A stretch of DNA of 64,000 nucleotides. Origin: Thamnidium elegans (lineage: Eukaryota > Mucoromycota > Mucoromycetes > Mucorales > Mucoraceae). The stretch lies in the NCBI GenBank assembly GCA_025201345.1, contig JAIXMG010000021.1, positions 344,501 through 408,500 of the forward strand, written 5' to 3'. The translations under genes were made by a program, and so were the position numbers. The notes beneath the pieces are model-generated. The model ran no database searches. It was not told where the DNA came from and worked only from the letters and a program-made list of their open reading frames with translations. This document shows positions 23,162 through 33,548 of the stretch, piece after piece (position 1 is the first letter of the stretch; each line of letters opens with the position of its first letter).

Positions 23162-25845
23162 TTATAAATATGACAAGTCTTGTCTTTTTAATCTTTCATC
23201 TCTTTTTCTTTTCCAAGTATCTTTAAAAACTTTTCGCACCTTTTCCAAATTGTCTTTTACATTTGCTTCTGCAAGTTCATGTAACTTGTTTACTTGTTCC
23301 GAAGTATACACAAAGTTCCAAGTGCTGCAGAACTCGGCATTTTGTGGATCGAACTCGGGATCATAGTTCTCATTTACGATCAAAGGGAAATAAATCAAGG
23401 TGATCGGGTTCGTGTTTTCCGGGTACGTTGTCATAGTATTTGAATCATCATTTTTATCAGGTGTTGTTTCTGACGAACTAGACTCGAATACAGTACATGT
23501 ATTTAAAGTGTATTTTGAAGTAGGCTTGCAGCTTTCTTTTGTTTTTTCCGAGGATTTGTTGTTACTTTCTTGAACAACAGGTATATTATCAGTATCTTGT
23601 TTAGGCCACCCAGCGCCCGAGGGCCAACCATTAATACCACGACGTTTGACATAACCTTCAGCACGATCGAAAAAAGGGGTATCCTGAATATCCGCACTAA
23701 GATCCAGGGATAAAATCACATCTACGTCACGTCCTTGTCTTAAAAGCGGGTAAAACGGTATATTATTGTCCATGCCAGCATCCATCAATCCAATTTGTTC
23801 TGATTCAACTAAACTTTCCGATCTTAAAATCTCTTCGTGTGTTTCATCTTTTGTTTGTACTTTGGTGGCTAATTTATAAAATGGATTGGGAAACGACGCG
23901 GGTGATATGGGATGAATCGTAGACACTGATGATTGGTAACTGTCGATCATTTCATCGGCCTTTTCAATAGCGGAAGTAGGTAAAAGCATACGGATCTCTT
24001 GATAGAAATGTGCTAAACTGGCTACAAATGCAGATCCAAACATACCCATTAAAATACCTAAACTTTGTTCCGGTAGTCTTTCTATGCTTTTTCCTGCTTC
24101 GAATTTTCTTCCAAATGACCAAATAGGAATCCAAGCTATATTTATATAGTGTTAATGTTTACTGTTCTAGCTGTAATATAAAGTTTTTAGACTGCGCTTA
24201 CCATTAATCTCTTCACTACCCATATCATAAGGTGTAAATTCAAACCACTGGTATAAATCACTCGATTCCTCTTCTTCTTCTTCAGCTTCAGAACCTTCAC
24301 TTTCTTTCTTACTCTCTTCTTCTTCTTCTTCTTTAATATCTTTATTCTCTACATCTTTTTCCTCTGTATTTTTTTCCTCTGTATCTTTTTTCTCAATATC
24401 TATATCCTCTACCACTTCTTCGGATTTCTTTGACGAGATTGTTTCTGCCTTTGTGACACCTGCTTTCTGAATTTCATGTCTTACGGCACAGTAAATTGGC
24501 ATAGGCAACGACCCATCTTCAAAATATACTCTCTGTCTTGATAACTTGATCTCGTTCTTTTTCAGCAACCTTGGCTTTACCTCTGCACCATCATCTTCTT
24601 GAACCGTTTTGGCATTCTTATCGTTCAATGACGGATCTTCAATAAATTCACTATACGCAGGATGAACCTCTCTATCATCTTCATCGTCGGTATCCGGTGC
24701 AGCTGTAACTGTAATCTTTCGCGATAACAAAGTACCTCCCAACAACATACCAAAGATATCCACTAAACTAACAGTGCCATTTTGCTGGTAATAACGTTGA
24801 ATGACACCATGGAGTATGATTTTAGCGTTATGACGTGATGCATTCAGAACGGTTAAAAAATTAGACAAGTTGGCAATATGCGTATGGATTCGACTGGAGA
24901 GATGGTCTTTTAAGGTAGAGACAGATGCGTTTGTTAAAGGGCTGTAAAGTTGAGACATGGCCCATGTAGAGCCAGAAACACCTTTTTTATATATCAGTAT
25001 CGAGCGAAATATATTTCTAAGGGGCTTTACTTTACCTGCCATGTATAATACGCAATCTAAAATTCCAGTTTCACTCATGGCGTTCAAATAACCTGAGCAG
25101 CTTACCATGGCTCTATACCCACCACCACTAAATAAATCCCCCGTATTATTACTCCTATTATTTTTATAATTATCATAAAAAGGTTTTACCTTGACGCCAT
25201 ACCAATATTAGGTATATCTTCTAACTCTACTTCATTCTCATCCACCCCAATAAAAAACGCAAAAGCAGCCTTCATTCTTAACTTTCGAACTTTTGCAAAC
25301 TCGACCTCTTCTTTCGACAACTCCTGACCCTCTCTTACATACGCATCGTGTTCGATCTCAGGGTGCAAAACTGGATCATCATCCTCTTCCAAAGATTCAT
25401 TCACGATCCGTCTAAAATCCTCTAACGATAAGAACTCCCAAAACGAATTATACATTTCCCTGATGGTTTCGATTTGATTTTCGAAACTGGGATACAGTGA
25501 GGATAACTTGGTCTTCAGTTCTTCAAACGAGGTAGGGATAACACTTGTTAAATAATCGGATGTGTTTTGCGAGAACAAGTTGCTAAGGAAATCGTCGGCG
25601 GAACTATCGAGTACAAGATTGTCTGGTAGCGCTGCAACAAAATCATTGTATAAGGAGTTGTTGTCTACTTTATCAATGAGTTCCTTTTTGGTCTTTGCTG
25701 TTACGCTTCGATCCTTTGCCACGTTATTGTTTCTGGTCCGGTAATAAACTGTGCCTAGAACTGAAACCGTAATAAGTGTTGCAAGCGCAACTTTCGAATT
25801 TGTTGAAATACTTTTTGTTATTAAAGAAGAGTTCTTTGAAGTCAT
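23162..25845 (-). CDS. membrane-anchored cytosolic-PLA2/lysophospholipase-type enzyme
   Basis: A 833-residue protein; exons 25845-25190, 25127-25036, 24981-24202 and 24135-23162 join to an exact multiple of three. A single N-terminal membrane helix (about residues 19-36, VALATLITVSVLGTVYY) precedes the catalytic domain. The glycine loop is MASSGGGYRAM (oxyanion hole), the nucleophile serine is in MAGVSGSTWAMSQL (GxSGS), and the catalytic Asp is in LMDAGMDNNIPFYPLLR. These are the hallmarks of the PLA2_B/cPLA2 catalytic domain, which cleaves acyl chains from (lyso)phospholipids. A long acidic Glu/Ser/Lys insert (VEDIDIEKKDTEEKNTEEKD and following) lies between the Ser and Asp halves. There is no secretory signal or C2 domain, unlike secreted yeast phospholipase B or human cPLA2-alpha; an organelle-membrane location with the catalytic part cytosolic is inferred. 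Confidence 0.88.
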
Positions 25846-27336
25846 GTTTTTTTTAAAAAAAAATAAAAAAGAAAAGAAAGAAAAGAAAGAGAAAAAAGGA
25901 GAGGCTTATTTTTTTTTTTTTCCCGTCAAAAAAAAAAGAAAAAAAAGAGATAATACCAAAAAAAGAACAATGACGATTTGTTCATATATCGTACAATCGT
26001 GTCATATATTACACCAAGTTGAAAAAACTTTTTTTGTTACACTAAAATACGTACCCAGATACTATTTAGAGCTAGCGTCAAGACGACTGGACTTATTCAA
26101 AAGGAACCCAATTTTGAAAGCTAATGTTTTTTCTTGAAATTGTACACCTTCTATAGAAAAAGGAACAAAAAGATGGGAATCCTTTTCGAAAAGAATAGAT
26201 ATCATAACTAATATGTTTTCCTTGATTTTGAAAACGAGTTTTGGAGTAAAGTCAAAGTCTGTAAAATTGAAATTCGTCTCAATAACATTTCTTAATATTA
26301 TGTGTTCTTGTTCTTGTAATCACTTTATTTATGCAAAGACTAGCGATCCTTATTCCCACATTACTATTTTATGGTTATATTATATACCTTTAACGTCTTC
26401 ATTATTGTTATATTTACATAATAGAGATATATTACACCTTACATATATGTATTACTCTATATAAAGTAACTGTTTTTCATTATCTCAGCTAAATCAATAA
26501 TTTACCACATTCCTTTTTATAAAATGCAATGTGAAATAAAAGCTGCCCAATATTCTCTATTATCTTTTCAACACGTACATTGCCAACAGCTCATTTTATA
26601 TTTACATATTCTCAAATATAATTTATTAAAGAGTATTTTTTTATTTACGACATAAAGGGGGGGGACCTGATTTAGTTCTCAAGATCAAATATAGTCTTGA
26701 TTAACAGAATCAACCACAAGAAGTTCACTGATTCCAAAAGTAGCGTTCCCAATTAGATAAAAATAAAATAAGAAGTAAAATAAACGAAAGAAGAGCGAGG
26801 ATTGGGAACGGTGGAAGCTTCAACTCACCCTACAATAGTCTTGGCAAGCCAACAAACCGTTGTACAGTTCTAGTTGAATGAGCTTCCGGTAGAGAATCGT
26901 ATTGTATCTGAAATTACTCACAACTCATAGAAGACCCTTATCTATTGTAAGTACGGACTAAAATCAGCACTTACAACAAGCAAACTACTGAATAAACAGC
27001 CATGAGAAGAAAAGACAAATATCCCTTTGCGATTTTTTTTTCTGTACGCGTGAATTAAGATGGCCAATTATCCAGGTGTGTAACACATTAAACTTAGGTT
27101 CGGCTATCAAACAAACAAAAAAAACGAAATATCTCAACTGTGACGTAAAGATTACACAAGTTGATGTATTTTGAACGAAAGCAGTGCTAAAATTTGAAAC
27201 AGGCTAGATGAACAGTATTACTACTGGTCAAAAAAAAAAAAAAAAAAAAAAAAAAAAACGAATATATATAATGCAAGGGATGTACACTTTTTTTTTTTTC
27301 TCTTCTTTAACCTTTACGAGATATATACAAAAAAAA
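25846..27336. other. intergenic with a compositionally distinct, hairpin-rich island at 26680-27050
   Basis: No gene could be supported. The island 26680-27050 lacks the homopolymers of its surroundings and has two inverted-repeat pairs: CGTTCCCAAT (26748-26757) with ATTGGGAACG (about 26803-26812), and GGAAGCT (about 26813) with AGCTTCC (about 26887). It could be a small structured RNA or old repeat. A poly-A run of about 26 nt lies at 27231-27257, and a C/T tract precedes the next start. Confidence 0.45.
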
Positions 27337-28035
27337 ATGAATTACGTTAAAGGAAAGATCGCAGAAAACTTGCACGTACCCGAAATTGTAGAAACTGTTC
27401 GAGTTACTGGCACAAGACAACTCACACAATTTGAAAAGAGGTTTCCTTACTTGAATCAAACTTTACCTACTACCAGAATAACCGACAAGCAAAGAACAAA
27501 GCAATTGAAAAAAATTAAACGATTGGCAGGTTGGTTAGATAATGCAGTACCTCATTCACCTATACCTTTTGGTATTGATTCTATTCTTGTAAGTAATATA
27601 TGTTATATACACACGAAAAAAAAACAATTGATTGTTAACCGAGTAATCTAGGGTTTCATTCCTTTGGTTGGTGGATCAATGGGTGGTTTACTATCACTTT
27701 ATCAAGTCTATTTATCTACTTCATTCGGTATCCCTCTTTGGTTATTCGCTCTTATGATTTTCAATATTGTAGTTGATTTTGTCTTCAGTTTGATTCCTAT
27801 TGCTGGTGGATTCCTTCACATGTTCTATAAGGCTAATATTTACAACTATGAAGAACTGCGCGATTATGTAGAGTCACCAGAGTACTTGGAGCGAGTGCAA
27901 TTAAGAGAATCTACTTCCAAGACAAAAGATACAAGTCCCGGTGAAATAACTTGGACTCAATTAGGCGCAGATGTCAAGAATATGGTACCAGCGATACCTC
28001 TATTAACTAAGCAAGTCCATAAAAAAGCCATGTAA
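27337..28035 (+). CDS. DUF4112 membrane protein
   Basis: A 211-residue protein; exons 27337-27588 and 27652-28035 join in frame. The N-terminal third is basic (KQRTKQLKKIKRLAGWLDNA). It is followed by the DUF4112 core: IPFGIDSILGFIPLVGG, two membrane helices (LLSLYQVYLSTSFGIP and LFALMIFNIVVDFVFSLIP) and PIAGGFLHMFYKANIYNYE. The tail is hydrophilic. The paired GIDSILGFIPLVGG / SLIPIAGGFLHMFYKAN motif defines this fungal and bacterial family of unknown function; the two IP(L/I)(V/A)GG turns suggest a re-entrant or hairpin membrane insertion. The ATG follows an A-rich leader. Confidence 0.85.
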
Positions 28036-29472
28036 ATAAATAAAGTTATTTTGTACATTTTTTTTTTTTTTTTTACTCGCCACATTTGGCTCTCAGATGT
28101 TGCCACGTTTTCCGCTCTAAAACAAAAAGCATTAGCTGGGACTTTTTTTTTAGTCACAATGACGATCATAGACAATACTTGTCAGTCATAATGAGAAACA
28201 CGTACTGCAGAAAAAAAAATGAGGCTTTTTTTTCCGTGATCATGTCATTTTTTTTTTTTTTTAATTAGACCTTCTCTCGTGACAGATAAGAAAAGGCGCT
28301 TACTAGAGCTTCTTTTAAGAAAAAGAAAAACCAAGTCGAATTCAAAAGCAGAATCGTATGTCAAATGTGTAGATTTTATAAATTAAAAAGGTTACTGTAA
28401 TCGTATTCCAAGTACAATTCGACAATACTGATTTTCTCAGGGTGTTAAAATTATCTTTTTTATTTTCGGTGGTTACAACAGAAAACTCTTTTTTGTGTGA
28501 CATTTTTTTTTTTTACTTGGAGGATTTTCTTCGTCTTATTAATCAATTCGAAGCTTTAAGAACCCATTACTTTTTTCTCTTTTTTTTTTTCGGTTATGAA
28601 CAAGACACTGCCAATAAGATAAGCAGGCATTATTTAAAAAGATAATCCTGTAGAAATGTTTTGAATACACGTTTTATAAATAGGGAAATGATAAACAGTG
28701 TTACTCTAAATATAACGTACATGTCGCTAAATTAGGCACAATACATCTACTTTGGGTTTCCGGTGCCATCATCCAGGAATGGTAATAAAAAGCACAGTTA
28801 CCATAAATATAATTCGAAAAAAAAAGTACTACTTCCTCTCTTTTTTATTATTATAGCAGTAGCTTTTATAAAAAAAAAAAATAGTAGTAATTAGTAAAAA
28901 AAAAAAAAAAAAAAAAAAAAACGATCTAGTTATAAAGAAAAAAAAAATCTTTTTTACAAAGAAAAAAGAAAGAAGGGGGGGAAGTGGGGGAGAAGGACTA
29001 TTCTTTAAAAGGTAATTCAAGTGAAGAATATTACAAATTATTAAAAAAACTGCGAGAGTTTTGATCAATCCAGATGCCCTGTCACAGAGGGTGGGACGTC
29101 GTATTTGACCAAAATATTGTTACCATAGCAACCAAAAGCCAGCATCAAATAGGCAGACGGACATAGCAACGTGGGACAAAAGGCTGGACCAAAATCGCGG
29201 CCCTTGTGACTTGACTTTCCGTTTCACAAATAGATTATTGCTGCGCAGCAAAAAAAATATATAAAAAGGTTGAATTTTTTCGTTTTTCCCTTTTTTTTTT
29301 CCCTTTTTTTTTTATAAATTTATCCCCCCTTCTTATACATAGTATACCCTTATTGACTTTTTTTTTTATATACTGGGAATATATAAAACTTCTTTCTACA
29401 AAAAAGTCAACTAAAAATCTTTCATACATAATTAATCCTTTTTTAAATTTGCATTCATCACTTTACTTTAAC
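28036..29472. promoter_or_regulatory. intergenic and promoter of the C2H2 factor, with RFX X-box and palindrome
   Basis: 28036-29060 is homopolymer-rich with no gene seen. From 29061 the base composition becomes more even. Elements: a perfect X-box GTTACCATAGCAAC at 29119-29132 (RFX consensus GTNRCC-N0-3-RGYAAC); a half site CATAGCAAC near 29163; a perfect 12-bp palindrome TGCTGCGCAGCA at 29239-29250; and TATATAAAAA at 29258-29267, about 205 bp before the ATG, suggesting a long leader. Confidence 0.6.
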
Positions 29473-30738
29473 ATGACTTATTCCAGCACCCTTAATATGA
29501 ACGATCTCAACGAGATCTTATTTCCTCACAACGATACCATTAACAGTAAACCTGTTAATACCAAATCTAACGAATTTAATTTCGTCCAAGTCTGGGAAGA
29601 CATAGATGGTGAGTACAATGAAGTATCAGAGTTTGTAGAAGCATGTAAACTGATTGTTTCCAATAATATTATAGCCGCTGCGATTGCACTTAATACGCAA
29701 TCAGATTGTTCTACTAATATTATAGAGCAAAACTCTTTAGCTGCTCTTATTGGTGATATCGTTCCTGCTGCCGCTGCCGTAGTAGCTGGTTATGGTGAAT
29801 CTCCACACATGAATACTCCCTTCTTGGATCCATGTGTCGGTACACCTTTTACACCTTCTTCTTCTTCTTCTTCTTTTACTCCACATCTAGCCCAGTTTCA
29901 TAACTCCCCTTATTACTCCCCCTACGCATATAATAATAACGTAGGTATGACACAGCAAGATGACATTCAAGTCTCTAATTACTTGAAAGCTGATGTATCA
30001 TGGCAAACACCTATCCCAGCTGATCTATTTGCCACCGTACCAATTTCCTCAGATGATGTATCACCAGAACTATTAAATACGTACGACAATTTCAATGGAA
30101 ACCCTACACAATTATTATTGGATACTTCTTTACCTCAAGTTATATCCAACAACAACGATGATTCAGATTCTCTTTTCCCTCCTTTATTTTCTGATGAACC
30201 TACTGAATTAAGCAATACTATGGACTCAAATCAACACGATATCTTTACTGCGGAAGATTTCGAAGCTAGCAACTTCTTGGAAGATTGCTTTAACGATAGT
30301 GCATTTGATATGCATGCTGCTACCAATGCAGTTGAAAACAACAAACCTATGAAGGAAGAAGTGCAAATAAAATCAAAACCTAACAATAAACGCAAGAACA
30401 AGGAAAATAATGCACCAAAGACAAACAAGCGATTCAAGGCCTCTACTCCTGCTGAAGATAACAAGGACCGTAAATTCGAGTGCAATATCTGTCATGCTAC
30501 CTTTAACCGTCGTTATAATCTTGGTACCCATATTAAAGTGCATTCTCCTGCAAGAGTGAAAGACTTTGGTTGTCATTTATGTACCAAAGCATTTGACCGT
30601 AAACATGATTTAACTCGACATATCGCTACAGTGCATAATGGTGAACGTGCTTACAACTGTAATTTATGTACTTCTGCCTTCAGCCGAAAAGATGCTTTAG
30701 TAAGACACGGTATCCAAAAGCATCAAGCTAAACCTTGA
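29473..30738 (+). CDS. C2H2 zinc-finger transcription factor (Swi5/Ace2/Crz1-like fingers)
   Basis: A 421-residue intronless gene starting MTYSSTLNMNDLNEILFPHN at ATG 29473; the in-frame upstream extension has no ATG. The N-terminal 300 residues are acidic, Ser/Asn/Pro-rich and likely disordered activation regions. A basic stretch (KRKNKENNAPKTNKRFK) resembles a nuclear localisation signal. Three tandem C2H2 fingers end the protein: FECNICHATFNRRYNLGTHI, FGCHLCTKAFDRKHDLTRHI and YNCNLCTSAFSRKDALVRHG. The RRYN / RKHDLTRH / RKDAL pattern resembles the finger set of yeast Ace2/Swi5 and, less closely, Crz1. Target genes are unknown. The leader of about 200 nt and the X-box upstream are noted with the promoter. 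Confidence 0.88.
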   Translation: MTYSSTLNMNDLNEILFPHNDTINSKPVNTKSNEFNFVQVWEDIDGEYNEVSEFVEACKLIVSNNIIAAAIALNTQSDCSTNIIEQNSLAALIGDIVPAAAAVVAGYGESPHMNTPFLDPCVGTPFTPSSSSSSFTPHLAQFHNSPYYSPYAYNNNVGMTQQDDIQVSNYLKADVSWQTPIPADLFATVPISSDDVSPELLNTYDNFNGNPTQLLLDTSLPQVISNNNDDSDSLFPPLFSDEPTELSNTMDSNQHDIFTAEDFEASNFLEDCFNDSAFDMHAATNAVENNKPMKEEVQIKSKPNNKRKNKENNAPKTNKRFKASTPAEDNKDRKFECNICHATFNRRYNLGTHIKVHSPARVKDFGCHLCTKAFDRKHDLTRHIATVHNGERAYNCNLCTSAFSRKDALVRHGIQKHQAKP

Positions 30739-31052
30739 CTCTTTCGATTTATCTCTTCTTCTTTGTAATTACCCTCTATGACACCTATTTTCTTCTCTTT
30801 TTATCATTTACTTTTTTAAAATATTTTTCTTCCCTTTTTTCTATTTTTTTTTTTTTTTTTTTTTTCTTTAACAACTCCCTTTTTATATGTTCAAAAATAA
30901 AGTTTTAAAAAAAATCTCTACAAAATATAACCCTTTTTTTATTTGTTTTGTAACTTTGGTTATCCATAATAGGTCTATGTACGATAAAGAATGTATTCCG
31001 AGTTATCCATTCTGACCCTTTAAAAAAAAGTACTTGGAAAATTAACTTGTAA
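30739..31052. other. 3' flank, T-rich
   Basis: Pyrimidine-rich 3' UTR-like sequence with a T run over 20 nt at 30845-30866; no gene seen. Confidence 0.5.
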
Positions 31053-31650
31053 CTAAATGACTACATCTTCCTCTTGAGCACGAGAGAAGTCGTTTTGATC
31101 ACTTAACAGGATACAAACATCATCGTCGTAAGCAAGAAGCTTGAGAGTTGACGAGTCAGCATGAGCCCCTTCTGTACATGTTAATATCATTATATTTTTA
31201 AACTGGCGAATTAACTTACCAGATTATTGGTATTTATATCAACACTGGAAACTAGTACGCTTTCAAACGAAGAGTTTCTAAACGAACGAATCCCATCCAA
31301 TTCGTCCTTAATAAAATATTCATTCCAAGTTATATCTTCAGGATCAAAAATTAACGAATGGCTAGGTCTACAAATAAAAAAGTTAAATGATTGATTTAAT
31401 ACAGTTGTATTGACACTTACTGATCATAAATACTTTTTTCAGATAACTCCTTCGTCCTCAACTCTACAATAGTTCCAATCGATAGCGTCCACATATTTGT
31501 TCCGTCTAAAGAACTACAATTTTCTCCTTGACAATTTTACTTGACGAGCATTCGACACTGCTTGTTGTGCTTGCTGTGCTTTTGCTTGAAATGAATGTTG
31601 TGTTTGTTATGCTTGGTGTACTTGGTGCTGTTGGCGTGGCTGTTATGCTT
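31053..31650 (-). pseudogene. frameshifted gene remnant, possibly joined to a retrotransposon RT fragment
   Basis: Read on the minus strand, 31650-31515 encodes a Ser/Thr-rich stretch (TSITATPTAPSTPSITNTTF). The frame then shifts at about 31510 into LDGTNMWTLSIGTIVELRTK, followed after a clean GTAAGT...GTAG intron by SLIFDPEDITWNEYFIKDEL. After another intron comes a segment STLKLLAYDDDVCILLSDQN ending DVVI and TAG at 31053-31055. The last part resembles the YADD box of non-LTR reverse transcriptases with Ala changed to Asp (inference). The 5' end stops abruptly at the palindromic repeat copy C. Nothing upstream supplies a start, so this looks like a gene broken by insertion and decay. Confidence 0.45.
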
Positions 31651-31664
31651 GTAAAAAAAAAAAA

Positions 31665-31765
31665 AACGGTTTTCTTAGGGGCCACCGCAACAATTCTTTC
31701 GGGTCACCGGTCTTTACATTAGGAAGCTTAGGATCTGGTACCCTGTGGTCCGAAAGTGGTACGCC
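31665..31765. repeat. palindromic dispersed repeat, copy C (most complete)
   Basis: About 100 bp whose left half matches copy A (12222-12291) and whose right half (GAAGCTTAGGATCTGG...CCGAAAGTGGTAC) matches the left arm of copy B. The element is roughly palindromic around GAAGCTTAGG: left core CTTTCGGGTCACCGG (about 31696-31710) and right core CTGTGGTCCGAAAG (about 31743-31756). No transposase is encoded. It fits a MITE-like or foldback repeat. Confidence 0.8.
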
Positions 31766-32807
31766 TACGTACACATGTCGTTCCCCAATAGCTTTTTTTT
31801 TTATTATTGCTGGCTTTACCAAAGATAAACTAATGGTTTATTGTTTGTACCATGTTCTCGGTGCGATGGTAAACCTCTTTGAAGAAAAAAAAGGAATGGT
31901 CAATTTACACAGGCCAATTTTAAAAAGTTTGACGCATTACCTTTTATTTTTACTATAGTAGTTGTTCTTGTTTTAAGCGAGCTACATCCATTTCTACCGA
32001 CAACAAGAAAAGGCTTATTTTGAAAGATGTATGCATACGATATAAAAAGAGTTCACAGTTAAAAAAAAAAGAAAAGATAAAGTAATAAATAGACTTTGAT
32101 AAATAGGGGATCTAATTTATCATACACTTATGCGACAAGCGCCGTTTTATGAAATTAACGTGAATACGCTAATATCACATCAATGAATCATTTTGGCGCT
32201 ACAAGCAACTACCACATATATAAAAATGATTAACCAACGTATAAGTGCGTGTACATGAAACAACTAGTGGTATAATACGACATGATGAGTAAATATATCA
32301 CACGAGTAAAAGTGGGCTCTATTTATCACTTATTAATTGCATTTTTTTTTTTTTTTTTTGTTCTTTTTCTTTACTTGTTATCTTCTTTCTAACTCATAGA
32401 TGTATTGTGACGGGATAACATACAAGCATGATTATTTTATTGATTATTGAAATGGTGTAAATTCAATCTTAATTTTTATGTATCATACGCCTAAAAATCG
32501 CAAAAATCAACACCATCGTATAAAATATCCCAAAAACGCAGCTTTCATTTGCGCAACGACCCATGTGAGTTCATGTAAATCTAAAGATCTTGAAGTCCCC
32601 GAAATTATTCGGAATCGCAAGGTTTTAGCGTGAGCAAATTAAGAAATTTTATGTAACAAACAAAAGAGGGGATTTGTTCGAAACTTTTATAGTAATGTCA
32701 GTTAATCTGTATCATGTTGTTCTCTTTAGTTTGGTTTAGTTTAAAGATAAGGCAAAAAGTAAAAAAGTAGATAAGATGGAGTTTTCTTTAGATATAATAT
32801 TTGTTTT
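31766..32807. other. intergenic, no gene seen
   Basis: AT-rich, with a T run near 32343-32359. No ORF of note and no RNA gene recognised. The right end is the 3' flank of the minus-strand gene that stops at 32808. Confidence 0.5.
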
Positions 32808-33392
32808 TTAATGATAATAGATATTGTTATTGGTGCTATTCCATCTATTGATAGATGGTCTTTGATTGGGTCTAGTTCTTTCTAGCATAATATCACTATT
32901 ACTACGAGATATGACTGGATAATCGTCACGATAGTAATGGTCTTCTAGACCATCGTGCTCTACCAGACTTTTTTCATTATCACTATGTAAAGAAGAAGAA
33001 GAACTTGGGCTGTACAATGTGGATTCAGTTACAGAAGCGCTGTCAACATTTTTGTTTGAAGTGAAATGAACGCATATAGAGTAAGGCAGTTGATGAGGAT
33101 GGACAGGGAAGGGAGGAGGGGCTATCATGGGAGACATATAGGGATCATAGCAGCAGCCATAGCAACAGTACCATGACTGTGGAGGGATAAGATGTTGCAT
33201 AGGTAACATAAAACGTTGGTCTGGCATCATTACAGGCTGAAACTGCCTACAGCTATTACTATTATTATGCATTTTATTTTTCAAGCCCAATAGAACCCGT
33301 CTTGTTCTTGAGAGCAGACGACATCTAGCAAAGAAGGGTACCTTTCTTTGTTGTTCCTTGAATGGCTCAAATGGTTGTGCAAGTAACATCAT
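32808..33392 (-). CDS. orphan protein with Cys/Pro/Tyr-rich middle and Ser-rich tail
   Basis: A 194-residue intronless ORF starting MMLLAQPFEPFKEQQRKVPF and ending NRWNSTNNNIYYH. It has a basic N-terminus (FARCRLLSRTRRVLLGLKNK) and a Met/Pro/His-rich middle with a cysteine cluster (SWYCCYGCCYDPYM). A poly-Ser run (SPSSSSSLHSDNE) and an acidic/basic tail follow. The CCYGCCY cluster may be palmitoylated or bind metal (inference). No domain recognised; low complexity suggests disorder. Codon texture and length argue for a real gene, but no homology can be claimed. It ends tail-to-head with NMT1, whose stop lies 157 bp upstream of this gene's start. Confidence 0.5.
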   Translation of the reverse strand: MMLLAQPFEPFKEQQRKVPFFARCRLLSRTRRVLLGLKNKMHNNSNSCRQFQPVMMPDQRFMLPMQHLIPPQSWYCCYGCCYDPYMSPMIAPPPFPVHPHQLPYSICVHFTSNKNVDSASVTESTLYSPSSSSSLHSDNEKSLVEHDGLEDHYYRDDYPVISRSNSDIMLERTRPNQRPSINRWNSTNNNIYYH

Positions 33393-33548
33393 TTTGTATA
33401 TTTATTTATTTTATGTATATAATTGAAAGGGAAAAGGAAAATAAGAAAAAAAAGGAACCTTTTTTTTTTTTTTTTATATGGACACGACAACCTTTTTTTG
33501 GAGGTCATTTATTTATTTATTGTTTTCTCTCTCTCTCTCTCTTTCTCT

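Noticed and set aside
26690..26720. AAGATCAAATATAGTC resembling the U2 snRNA 5' region
   Set aside because: Only a short match; the flanking U2 5' end and branch-recognition sequence are absent.
28829..29068. 79-codon minus-strand ORF with poly-Phe/Pro
   Set aside because: Built from A/T and G homopolymers in intergenic DNA.
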